Below are positions 55,491-62,954 of a stretch of 64,000 bases of DNA, piece after piece. Numbering within the stretch: the first letter of the stretch is position 1; the number at the start of each line of letters is the position of its first letter. A program made the translations under genes and the position numbers. Location: contig NZ_LGEG01000212.1 in NCBI RefSeq assembly GCF_001280125.1, forward strand, positions 1 through 64,000. The letters run 5' to 3'. This DNA comes from Streptomyces sp. NRRL F-6492 (lineage in GTDB: Bacteria > Actinomycetota > Actinomycetes > Streptomycetales > Streptomycetaceae). The notes beneath the pieces are model-generated. The model was not told the DNA's origin, did no database searches, and worked only from the letters and a program-made list of their open reading frames with translations.

Positions 55491-56978
55491 TCGGCGGTGG
55501 GACCGGCACAGCTCGCCCGGCAGCTCCAGGCACAGCAGCCGCGGCCCGCCGGGCCCGGCACCCGCAAGCCGCCCGCCTACCGCGCCCTCGCCGACGGCAT
55601 CCGCCTGCTCGTCCTGGAGGGCCGCGTCCCGGTCGCCGCCCGGCTGCCCGCCGAGCGGGAGCTCGCCCTCGCGCTCGCCGTCAGCCGGACGACGGTGGCC
55701 GCGGCCTACGAGGCGCTCCGCGCCGAGGGCTTCCTGGAGTCGCGGCGCGGCGCCGGCAGCTGGACCGCCGTCCCCGCCGGGAACCCGCTGCCCGCGCGCG
55801 GCCTCGAACCGCTGCCGCCCGAGGCCCTCGGCTCGATGATCGACCTGGGCTGCGCGGCCCTCCCCGCCCCCGAGCCCTGGCTGTCCCGGGGCTTCCAGGG
55901 CGCCCTGGAGGAGCTGCCGCCGTACGCCCACACGCACGGGGACTACCCGGCGGGCCTGCCCGCGCTGCGGCAGACGCTCGCCGACCGGTACACCGCCCGC
56001 GGCATCCCCACCATGCCCGAGCAGATCATGGTCACGACCGGCGCCATGGGCGCCATGGACGCGATCTGCCACCTCTTCGCCGGGCGCGGCGAGCGCGTCG
56101 CCGTCGAGTCGCCCTCGTACGCCAACATCCTCCAGCTGATGCGCGAGGCCGGGGCCCGGCTCGTGCCCGTCGCCATGTCCGAGGGCCTCGGCAGCTGGGA
56201 CCTGGGCCGCTGGCGCCAGGTGCTGCGGGACGCGGCGCCCCGTCTCGCGTACGTCGTCGCCGACTTCCACAACCCGACCGGCGCGCTCGCGGACGAGGAC
56301 CAGCGGCGGCAGCTGGTGGAGGCGGCCCGCTCGGCCGGCACGGTGCTCGTCGTCGACGAGACCATGGCCGAGCTGCGCCTCGACGACGACCTGGAGATGC
56401 CCCGGCCGGTCTGCGCCTTCGACCCGGCCGGCTCCACCGTCCTGACGGTCGGTTCGGCCAGCAAGGCCTTCTGGGCGGGCATGCGCATCGGCTGGGTCCG
56501 GGCCGCGCCCGACGTCATCCGCTCCCTGGTGGCCGCCCGCGCGTACGCGGACCTCGGCACCCCCGTCCTGGAGCAGCTCGGCGTGAACTGGCTCATGCGG
56601 ACGGGGGGCTGGGAGGAGGCCGTGGGCCTGCGGTGCGAACAGGCCAGGGAGAACCGGGACGCGCTGGTGGCCGCGGTCCGCAGGGACCTCCCGGAGTGGG
56701 AGTTCACGGTCCCGCGCGGCGGCCTGACCCTCTGGGTGCGCACCGGCGGCCTCTCCGGCTCCCGGCTGGCCGAGGTGGGCGAGCGGGTCGGCATCCGGGT
56801 GCCGTCCGGCCCGCGCTTCGGCGTCGACGGCGCCTTCGAGGGCTTCGTCCGGCTGCCCTTCACGGTCGGCGGCCCGGTCGCGGACGAGGCGGCCGTCCGG
56901 CTCGCCGCCGCGGCCCGTCTCGTCGAGTCGGGAGCGGCGGGCGGGGGGACGGAGCCGCCGCGGTCGTTCGTGGCGTAG
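55476..56978 (+). CDS. yczR: MocR-type (GntR plus aminotransferase) regulator, YczR-like
   Basis: A 500-residue regulator. GntR winged helix at ~25-100 (YRALADGIRLLVLEGRVPVAARLPAERELA in parts, VSRTTVAAAYEALRAEG), then a fold-type I aminotransferase domain: DYPAGLPALRQTLADRY, the PLP-contacting DFHNPTGALADEDQR and VVDETMAEL, and the PLP lysine in VGSASKAFWAGMRIGW (about residue 330). The aminotransferase part normally senses PLP or an amino acid and is not catalytic. It is divergent from yczE, the characteristic YczE/YczR arrangement. ATG 55476 is the start. Confidence 0.88.
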   Translation: MAQWTSAVGPAQLARQLQAQQPRPAGPGTRKPPAYRALADGIRLLVLEGRVPVAARLPAERELALALAVSRTTVAAAYEALRAEGFLESRRGAGSWTAVPAGNPLPARGLEPLPPEALGSMIDLGCAALPAPEPWLSRGFQGALEELPPYAHTHGDYPAGLPALRQTLADRYTARGIPTMPEQIMVTTGAMGAMDAICHLFAGRGERVAVESPSYANILQLMREAGARLVPVAMSEGLGSWDLGRWRQVLRDAAPRLAYVVADFHNPTGALADEDQRRQLVEAARSAGTVLVVDETMAELRLDDDLEMPRPVCAFDPAGSTVLTVGSASKAFWAGMRIGWVRAAPDVIRSLVAARAYADLGTPVLEQLGVNWLMRTGGWEEAVGLRCEQARENRDALVAAVRRDLPEWEFTVPRGGLTLWVRTGGLSGSRLAEVGERVGIRVPSGPRFGVDGAFEGFVRLPFTVGGPVADEAAVRLAAAARLVESGAAGGGTEPPRSFVA

Positions 56979-57018
56979 CCCCTCCGGGGGCGCCGCGCGC
57001 CGGTGTCCTCCGGGACGT

Positions 57019-57064
57019 GCGGAGGGGCGGGTACGGACCGTGGTGTCCGTACCCGCCCCTCCGC
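57019..57064. terminator. Bidirectional terminator after yczR
   Basis: A perfect 19-bp stem (57019-57037 with 57046-57064), loop of 8 nt, between converging genes. Confidence 0.88.
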
Positions 57065-57076
57065 CGTACCCGGCGC

Positions 57077-58858
57077 TCAGCCCTCGGCCGGGACCGGTGC
57101 GTGCAGCGGCGCCGGGGCGGGCGCCGGGGCCGGGTCGGGGGTGACGACGGGGGCGGAGGCGGTGACGGTCGTGGTGACGGGGACCTTCTCGACCACCGCG
57201 TCGGCGGCGGAGACGGGGACCTTTCCGGCCGCCGGGTCGGGCACGGGGACGGAGACCCTCCCGGCCGTCGTGTCCGGCACGGAGACGGGGACCTTCTCCA
57301 TCACGACGGTGGCGGGGGCCGGGGCGGGGGCCGCGATCGCGGCCCCTGACGCCGGGCTCCGCTCCGGGAGGAGGTCCAGGACCGCCTGCCGGTGCGCGTC
57401 GCTCGTCGCGTCGTCGTACGGGTCGGGCGTCGCCGGCACCTGGAGCCGCAGCACCGGGCCGGTGCCCAGGCGCGCGTAGCCGCGGCCCGCGGGGACGTCG
57501 GGCGTCGGCGTGGTGTGCGGCCGGACGCCGAGGACGGCCTCGATCTGGCCGGGCGCGGCGGGACCGAGGACGATCCGGGCCGGGGTGTGGCTCCGTACCG
57601 CCTCGCTCAGCATGTCCATGGTGTCGAACTGCTCGGCCACCACCACCGTGACCTGCGCCGCCCGTCCGTGCCGCAGCGGCACCCGGAGCAGCTCCTGCGG
57701 GTCGGGGCGGCCTTCGGCGGCGGCCAGGTGACCGAGGACGCTCGGCCGGTCGAGCAGGATCCACAGCGGACGCCGGGTGTCCTCCGGCGCGGGCAGGCCG
57801 GCCTGCCGGGCCTGGTTCGTGGCGATCAGGCGCCGCTCGGTCTCGTGCGCCGCCCACTCCAGGCTCGTCAGGGCGCCGGAGAGCCCGCACTCGACGGCGA
57901 GGACCCCGGTCCGGCCGGTCAGGCACGCGTACTCGCCGGTGCCGCCGCCCTCGACGATCAGGACGTCGCCGTGGGGGAGCGCCTGGAGCGCGATCGAGCG
58001 CAGCAGGGAGGTGGTGCCGCTGCCCGGCCGGCCCACGGCCAGCAGGTGCGGCTCGGTGGAGCGGGGGCCGGTGCGCCAGACCACGGCCGGGGCGTCCTCC
58101 GTGCCGTCCGCGGCGACCACCGGCACGGTCCGCTGCACGGCGTCGGCGTCGGTGAAGCCGAGGACGGTCTCGCCCGGCACGGTGACGAAGCGCTGGGCGG
58201 CGACGGCGGTGGACAGGGCGGGCAGCACGCTCAGGACGAGCCGGTTGTCCTCCTCGTCCCAGTCGAAGCGGTACTCGCGGCCGCGCCCCGACTTGGCGTG
58301 CAGCAGCTGCTCGATCCGGGCGCGCGCGGCCGGATCGCCGTCCGCGAAGTACGGGGGGTACGCGATCCGCAGCCGGGTGGGGCGCCCGTCCTCGTCGAAG
58401 GCGTACTCCCCGAAGGCTCCGCTCCAGTCGCCCCCGTGGGAGAAGAGCGGGGAGGGGTCCTCGGGGACGGAGAAGTACGGCACGAGCGCCTCGTACAGAC
58501 CCTTGAGGCGGGCGGTCTCCGCCTCGTCGGGGCCGGTCTTGGCGACCGGACGCTCGCGCCCCTTCCACGCGGCGGCGCCCATGAGCGTGACGAGCGCGAG
58601 GAGCGGCCCGTACGGCAGGAGGGCGACGACCAGGACGCAGGCCGCGACCAGGAACAGCGTGGGACCACGCCGCTCCTTGGGGGTCGCGGCCCACTTGGCG
58701 CGCGCGGACGCGGCCAGCTTCCGCAGACCGCGGGAGACCACGATCAGCGGATGGAGCACATCGGTGGCGCTGTCGGCGGCCGTGCGCGCGATCTCTCGAC
58801 TGCGGGCGATCTGCGCGCTGCCGCTGCTCAGAATGCGGGGGAGTGGTCGCCGGGCCAC
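57077..58858 (-). CDS. Membrane-anchored P-loop protein with degenerate Walker A
   Basis: A 593-residue protein whose function I do not recognise. It has a basic N-terminus, two close helices (~68-100; LFLVAACVLVVALLPYGPLLALVTLMG in parts), a middle domain with RFDWDEEDNRLVLSVLPAL, and an ATPase-like domain. The P-loop-like GRPGSGTTSLL near residue 271 resembles FtsK/TraB-type GxxGxGKS but has Thr where the lysine should be. Later motifs LWILLDRPSVLGHLAAAEG and VVVAEQFDTMDML resemble FtsK/SpoIIIE Walker B and following strands. The C-terminal 90 residues are Pro/Val/Ala-rich with imperfect KVPVS repeats. A small membrane protein is encoded just upstream. Confidence 0.75.
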   Translation of the reverse strand: MARRPLPRILSSGSAQIARSREIARTAADSATDVLHPLIVVSRGLRKLAASARAKWAATPKERRGPTLFLVAACVLVVALLPYGPLLALVTLMGAAAWKGRERPVAKTGPDEAETARLKGLYEALVPYFSVPEDPSPLFSHGGDWSGAFGEYAFDEDGRPTRLRIAYPPYFADGDPAARARIEQLLHAKSGRGREYRFDWDEEDNRLVLSVLPALSTAVAAQRFVTVPGETVLGFTDADAVQRTVPVVAADGTEDAPAVVWRTGPRSTEPHLLAVGRPGSGTTSLLRSIALQALPHGDVLIVEGGGTGEYACLTGRTGVLAVECGLSGALTSLEWAAHETERRLIATNQARQAGLPAPEDTRRPLWILLDRPSVLGHLAAAEGRPDPQELLRVPLRHGRAAQVTVVVAEQFDTMDMLSEAVRSHTPARIVLGPAAPGQIEAVLGVRPHTTPTPDVPAGRGYARLGTGPVLRLQVPATPDPYDDATSDAHRQAVLDLLPERSPASGAAIAAPAPAPATVVMEKVPVSVPDTTAGRVSVPVPDPAAGKVPVSAADAVVEKVPVTTTVTASAPVVTPDPAPAPAPAPLHAPVPAEG

Positions 58859-58895
58859 GTCGTACTCCTGAAGTGGTGGAAGGGGCTGAGGGGCG

Positions 58896-59090
58896 TCAGA
58901 ACTTGATCCCGCCCAGGAGACCGGCGAGGCTCTGCCCGCCCGCCGTGATGCTCGGGGCGATGGCGGTGCCCGCGAGGTAGAAGCCGAACAGCGAGCAGAC
59001 GAGGGCGTGGGAGGCCTTGAGTCCGTCCTTCTTGAAGAACAGGAAGCAGATGATGCCGAGCAGGACCACGCCTGAGATGGACAGGATCAT
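58896..59090 (-). CDS. Small two-helix membrane protein
   Basis: A 64-residue protein with helices at ~2-18 (ILSISGVVLLGIICFLFF) and ~28-48 (HALVCSLFGFYLAGTAIAP) and a short polar tail ending in GLLGGIKF. Such small proteins sit next to this P-loop protein in other streptomycetes as I recall. ATG 59090 has AGGAG nine bases upstream. A 37-base gap leads to the P-loop gene, so they are co-transcribed and may form one membrane complex. The role is unknown. Confidence 0.78.
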   Translation of the reverse strand: MILSISGVVLLGIICFLFFKKDGLKASHALVCSLFGFYLAGTAIAPSITAGGQSLAGLLGGIKF

Positions 59091-59400
59091 TGGGTGTTCT
59101 CCTGGTTGAGGGGACAGTCACCACGAGTTCTTCCAGGTTCACGGCAAGTATCTATGCGACTAAAGGTGCATTGGAGTGAAAAACTGGCGATTTCACTTGA
59201 CCGGCGGACGGCGGACGCACGGCCGGGTGGCGAAACGCCCGGGGTGCGCTAAAGGCGGATCGGGGAGGAACGGGACGCCGTGATCTTTGCCTCGGTTGCA
59301 CAGGGTCATGTCCCCGAACGGGCAGTACCCTGTCGATTCACCCGTACGGCCGCGCTCGCCGTGCGCGGCCCGACACCGTAGGAGAGAGGCGGTCCACCCG
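59091..59400. other. Divergent promoter region, small membrane gene / ankyrin gene
   Basis: This 310-bp gap contains one clear palindrome (listed separately). No convincing ORF; the rest is unremarkable. Confidence 0.55.
59175..59197. promoter_or_regulatory. AT-rich palindrome in the divergent region
   Basis: Perfect 7-bp inverted repeat AGTGAAA-N9-TTTCACT, 85 bp upstream of the small membrane gene. It stands out from the GC-rich surroundings and looks like an operator; the protein is unknown. Confidence 0.5.
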
Positions 59401-59793
59401 ATGAGCGAGACTCCCGACCCCGAGGTCATCGAGCTGGCGTCCAAGGTCTTCGACCTCGCGCGCACGGGGGACGCCGACGCCCTCGCCGCCTACGTCGACG
59501 CGGGCGTGCCCGCGAACCTCACCAACGACCGGGGCGACTCCCTCGTCATGCTCGCCGCCTACCACGGCCACGTCGCCGCGGTCTCCGCCCTCCTGGAGCG
59601 GGGCGCCGACGCCGACCGCGCCAACGACCGCGGCCAGACCCCGCTCGCCGGAGCCGTCTTCAAGGGCCAGGGCGACGTGATCCGTGCGCTCCTCGCCGGC
59701 GGCGCGAATCCGGAGTCCGGGACTCCGTCCGCCGTCGACACCGCCCGGATGTTCGGCAAGGCCGAACTCCTGGAACTCTTCGGAACCCGGTGA
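59401..59793 (+). CDS. Ankyrin-repeat protein
   Basis: A 130-residue protein of three to four ankyrin repeats: ANLTNDRGDSLVMLAAYHGHVAAVSALLERGAD in parts, then DRANDRGQTPLAGAVFKGQGDVIRALLAGGAN. The N-terminal 30 residues form an extra helix. ATG 59401 has GGAGAGAGG upstream and starts with SETPDPEVI; longer in-frame starts add unlikely residues. A protein-protein interaction module with no enzyme activity visible; its partner is not known. Confidence 0.88.
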   Translation: MSETPDPEVIELASKVFDLARTGDADALAAYVDAGVPANLTNDRGDSLVMLAAYHGHVAAVSALLERGADADRANDRGQTPLAGAVFKGQGDVIRALLAGGANPESGTPSAVDTARMFGKAELLELFGTR

Positions 59794-59861
59794 ACGGGCG
59801 CTGAACCCCAGGTGAGGCGGCGTCGTAAATGTGGTCGCGGTGGCGAAATGGGTGGGTCATC

Positions 59862-59966
59862 ATGACGTCGGACCCGGCAGAACGGGCCACCGACGAGAGG
59901 CAGAGGAAGATGATCACTGGCAAGCGCAGGACGACGAGCGGCCCGACATGTCGCCGCACGACCTAG
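59862..59966 (+). CDS. Possible short ORF (34 residues)
   Basis: An in-frame ATG at 59862 and a second at 59910 share one stop (TAG 59964-59966). The second ATG has GAGGAAG directly upstream and would encode 18 residues, MITGKRRTTSGPTCRRTT. The product is basic and Thr/Arg-rich. It lies in the 263-bp gap before the HEAT-like gene. It may be noise; nothing beyond the ribosome-binding site supports it. Confidence 0.25.
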   Translation: MTSDPAERATDERQRKMITGKRRTTSGPTCRRTT

Positions 59967-60056
59967 GCGTACACCGATGTACCGCCTGACCCGGTTCATC
60001 CCGGTCATCCCGGCATCCCCCGGTCGTGTCGACAGCTTGATGTGAGGCGTCTCCCC

Positions 60057-61472
60057 ATGTTCGATCCAGTCATAGCGCCGAGCGGCACCCTGCTCGGCCT
60101 GTTGCAGCGGGGCCGCGGCGACGGCACCCTGCACGCGCTCGCCGCGCCACGTGCCGAGGCCCTCGCGGCCCTGAACCACTGCGTCCTCGACGACCCCCGC
60201 CACGACTGGCAGGTCGAGAACCGCTCCCTCTACTACGCCCGTCTCTACCTGGACCTCCACGGCGGTCTGGAGGAGATCGAGGCGCACCTCTTCGGCGCCG
60301 AGGACCACCTCGACACCGAGGAGTCCAGGACCGGGCTCGCGCTCGCCGTCCTCGGCCACCTCGCCTCCTACGGACGCCAGGACGCCCTGCTGCTGCTCCG
60401 GCGCTACGCCGCGACCGGCACCAACTGGGCCTGGGCCCTGGACGAGCTGGCCCTCCGCGACGACGACGCCGGACTCCGCGCGCTCGCCCCGCCCGTACTG
60501 GCCCGCTTCGCGGCCGGCGCGGAGGGCGACGCCGAGCTGGCGCGCACCGTGCGCGACGCCTTCGAGCCCCGGCCCTGGCGCCTGTGGGCCGAGGACCGGC
60601 GCGACACCGTGGGCCCGCGCGTCAGGGCCGCCATGGAGCAGGGCTCCTTCGACCGCTGGCAGCGCCAGATGCGTCCCACCGGGCCCCGCCCCGGCTGGAG
60701 CGTGCGCGCCGTCCTCGACTGGGCGCAGGAGGGATACGAGCGCGGCGCCGTCCTCTACGGCCCCGCCGCCCGCTGCCTCACCGCCGTCGCCGGGCCCGAG
60801 GACCGGCCCGAGCTCCTCGCCGCCGCCCGCGACGGCGCGGAGGGGGCCCGGGGCGCCGCCCTCCACCACCTCGCCGAGTCGGCGGACCCCGCCGTCCTCG
60901 ACCTCGTCGAGCACGCCGCCGACGGCGGCTCCCGCGCGGTCGCCGAGGCCGCCGTCGCCGCCTACCGGCGCATGTACGGCGAGGACGCGGTCGCCCGCGC
61001 CCGCGCGTGGATCCGGCGCACCGACGCGCTCGGCGCCGCCGCCGCCGAGGTACTGGCCTGCCGCGGCACCGCCGAGGACTCCCCCTCCGTCCTCGGCGCG
61101 CTGCGCGGAACCGTACGGGCCCAGGGCCCCGACGCCCCCGAACTCGCCTGCCTCGTCGACGGCGCCGGACGCCTCGGCATCACCTGCGCGGCCCCCGTGC
61201 TGCGCCACGTCTACCGGGAGACGGCCTCCTCCCAGCTGCGCGGCCGCACGGCCCGCGCCCTCGCGGCCACCGACCCCGCCTTCGCGACCGGCTTCGCCGT
61301 CGAGTGCCTCTGGGACTGCGAGGAGACCACCCGCGAGGTCGCGGCCCAGCACGCCGAGACCGGCGACATCCGCGTCGCCGAACGCCTTCGCCGCCTCGCC
61401 GCCGACCCGGCCGAGGAGGTCGAGGTCCAGCTGGCGGTGCGCAACCGGATAGGGCCGGACCTGCAGGTCTGA
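60057..61472 (+). CDS. HEAT-repeat-like adaptor protein
   Basis: A 471-residue all-helical, Ala/Leu-rich protein with repeating helix pairs of HEAT type (e.g. LARFAAGAEGDAELARTVRDAF, VLDLVEHAADGGSRAVAEAAVAAYRRM in parts, ALAATDPAFATGFAVECLWDCEE). The N-terminus FDPVIAPSGTLLGLLQRGRGDGTLHALAAPRAEA in parts is a family feature of Streptomyces HEAT proteins. Probably a scaffold, with no catalytic motif. ATG 60057 has GAGG nine bases upstream. It follows the ankyrin gene on the same strand, perhaps a coincidence of two interaction modules. Confidence 0.75.
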   Translation: MFDPVIAPSGTLLGLLQRGRGDGTLHALAAPRAEALAALNHCVLDDPRHDWQVENRSLYYARLYLDLHGGLEEIEAHLFGAEDHLDTEESRTGLALAVLGHLASYGRQDALLLLRRYAATGTNWAWALDELALRDDDAGLRALAPPVLARFAAGAEGDAELARTVRDAFEPRPWRLWAEDRRDTVGPRVRAAMEQGSFDRWQRQMRPTGPRPGWSVRAVLDWAQEGYERGAVLYGPAARCLTAVAGPEDRPELLAAARDGAEGARGAALHHLAESADPAVLDLVEHAADGGSRAVAEAAVAAYRRMYGEDAVARARAWIRRTDALGAAAAEVLACRGTAEDSPSVLGALRGTVRAQGPDAPELACLVDGAGRLGITCAAPVLRHVYRETASSQLRGRTARALAATDPAFATGFAVECLWDCEETTREVAAQHAETGDIRVAERLRRLAADPAEEVEVQLAVRNRIGPDLQV

Positions 61473-61514
61473 GCTCCGAGGCCCTTCCGGGGATCTGAGG
61501 GTGTGGGGGCGGGC

Positions 61515-61544
61515 GGGGCGGTCCGGATCGATCCGGCCCGCCCC
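61515..61544 (+). terminator. Terminator after the HEAT-like gene
   Basis: A 15-bp nearly perfect inverted repeat with no loop (61515-61529 with 61530-61544, one mismatch), centred on CCGGATCGATCCGG. Confidence 0.6.
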
Positions 61545-61606
61545 GGCGTCCGGCTCCGGCCGGCCGGCGGTTCCGACCGCGGCCCCGTTTGCCGTCGCCC
61601 TCACCG

Positions 61607-61634
61607 GGCTGCGGGGCGGGCCCGCCCCGCAGCC
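61607..61634. repeat. Perfect 14+14 bp palindrome
   Basis: GGCTGCGGGGCGGG directly followed by its complement, 28 bp with no spacer. It could form a hairpin or cruciform, or be a second terminator. Confidence 0.7.
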
Positions 61635-61832
61635 GGTTTCAGTCCGGAGCCCGGTCCCGAGCCGGAGCCCGGTGCTCAGCCGGAGCGCCGGACGCGGGAG
61701 CCGTTCCGGCTGACGCGTTCCGGTCCCCCCGCGGCCCCCGGAAAGCCCCCGCGGGGAAACGCTCACCGGACGTTCCCTCCCCGTCCAGATCCACTTCGGC
61801 GGGGACACGCCGGGCGCGACGACAACACCCGT

Positions 61833-62954
61833 ATGCGTGTCGTCATCGTCACCGAATCCTTCCCTCCCGACGTCAACGGTGTGGCGCACTGCGCCCTGCA
61901 GACCGCGCGCCACCTCGCCCGGCGGGGCCACGCCCCGCTCGTCATCGCCCCCGCCGTCGCCGATCCGGCCGCGGACGCCGACGCACCCTGCGCCGTCGTC
62001 CGGGTGCCCTCCCTGCCCCTGCCCGGCTATCGGCAGGTACGGGTCGCCCTGCCCAGCCGCCGGGTCGCCGCGGCCATCGCCGCGCACCGCGCCGACCTCG
62101 TCCACCTGGCCGGACCGTTCGTCCTCGGGGTGCGCGGCATGACGGCCGCCGCCCGGCTCGGCATCCCCGCCGTCGCCGTCTACCAGACGGACCTCGCCGG
62201 CTACGCGCGCACGTACGTGGGAACCGGCGAAGGCACCGCCTGGCGCCGCCTGCGCGCCGTGCACGGTGCCGCCGACCGCACCCTCGCCCCGTCCACCGCC
62301 GCCCTGCGCGACCTGGAGGCCCACGGCGTCGCCCGCGTCCGGCTCTGGGGCCGCGGGGTCGACACCCGCCGCTTCCGCCCCGGCCTGCGCGACGCCGCCC
62401 TGCGCCGCGCCCTCGCCCCGAACGGCGAACTCCTCGTCGGCTACGTGGGGCGTCTCGCCCCCGAGAAGCGCGTGGACCTGCTCGCCGGGGTCTGCGGGCT
62501 CCCCGGCGTACGGGTCGTGGTCGTCGGGGACGGCCCGAGCGGGCCCGCCCTGCGCACCGCCCTGCCGGGCGCCCGGTTCCTGGGCCGCCGCACCGGCGCC
62601 GACCTCGCCCGGATCTTCGCCTCGCTGGACGTCTTCGCCCACACCGGCCCGTACGAGACCTTCTGCCAGACCGTCCAGGAGGCCATGGCCAGCGGGGTGC
62701 CGGTGATCGCCCCGGCCGCCGGCGGGCCCCTGGACCTGGTCGACCACGGCCTCACCGGACTCCTCGTGCCCCCGGGCGACCCGGACGCCCTGCGCGACGC
62801 CGTCACCGCGCTCGCCGCCGCGCCGGACCTGCGCGCCGCCCAGGGCCGGGCCGGCCGCGCCGCCGTCGGGGACCGCACCTGGGAGGCCCTGGGCGACCAA
62901 CTGATCGGCCACTACCGGGAGGTCCTGCGCGAGCGGACGGCGGTGGCGGCGTGA
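61833..62954 (+). CDS. Family 4 glycosyltransferase (first of pair)
   Basis: A 373-residue GT-B glycosyltransferase. It starts MRVVIVTESFPPDVNGVAH, the motif of mannosyltransferases of the MgtA/PimB-like branch, then LVHLAGPFVLG, YQTDLAGYART, GRGVDTRRFRPG, VGYVGRLAPEKRVDLL and the donor site GPYETFCQTVQEAMASGVPVIA with the E-x7-E pattern. GDP-mannose is the most likely donor. The stop overlaps the next gene by four bases. Together the pair may make a mannosylated lipid or oligosaccharide; the acceptor is unknown. Confidence 0.88.
   Translation: MRVVIVTESFPPDVNGVAHCALQTARHLARRGHAPLVIAPAVADPAADADAPCAVVRVPSLPLPGYRQVRVALPSRRVAAAIAAHRADLVHLAGPFVLGVRGMTAAARLGIPAVAVYQTDLAGYARTYVGTGEGTAWRRLRAVHGAADRTLAPSTAALRDLEAHGVARVRLWGRGVDTRRFRPGLRDAALRRALAPNGELLVGYVGRLAPEKRVDLLAGVCGLPGVRVVVVGDGPSGPALRTALPGARFLGRRTGADLARIFASLDVFAHTGPYETFCQTVQEAMASGVPVIAPAAGGPLDLVDHGLTGLLVPPGDPDALRDAVTALAAAPDLRAAQGRAGRAAVGDRTWEALGDQLIGHYREVLRERTAVAA

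Larger units (their letters stand above)
61473..61832 (+). other. Intergenic region before the glycosyltransferase pair
   Basis: This 360-bp gap holds two strong hairpins (separate entries) and short GAGCCGG-type repeats near 61642-61690. The frame is open across it in places but without protein-like content. Confidence 0.55.
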
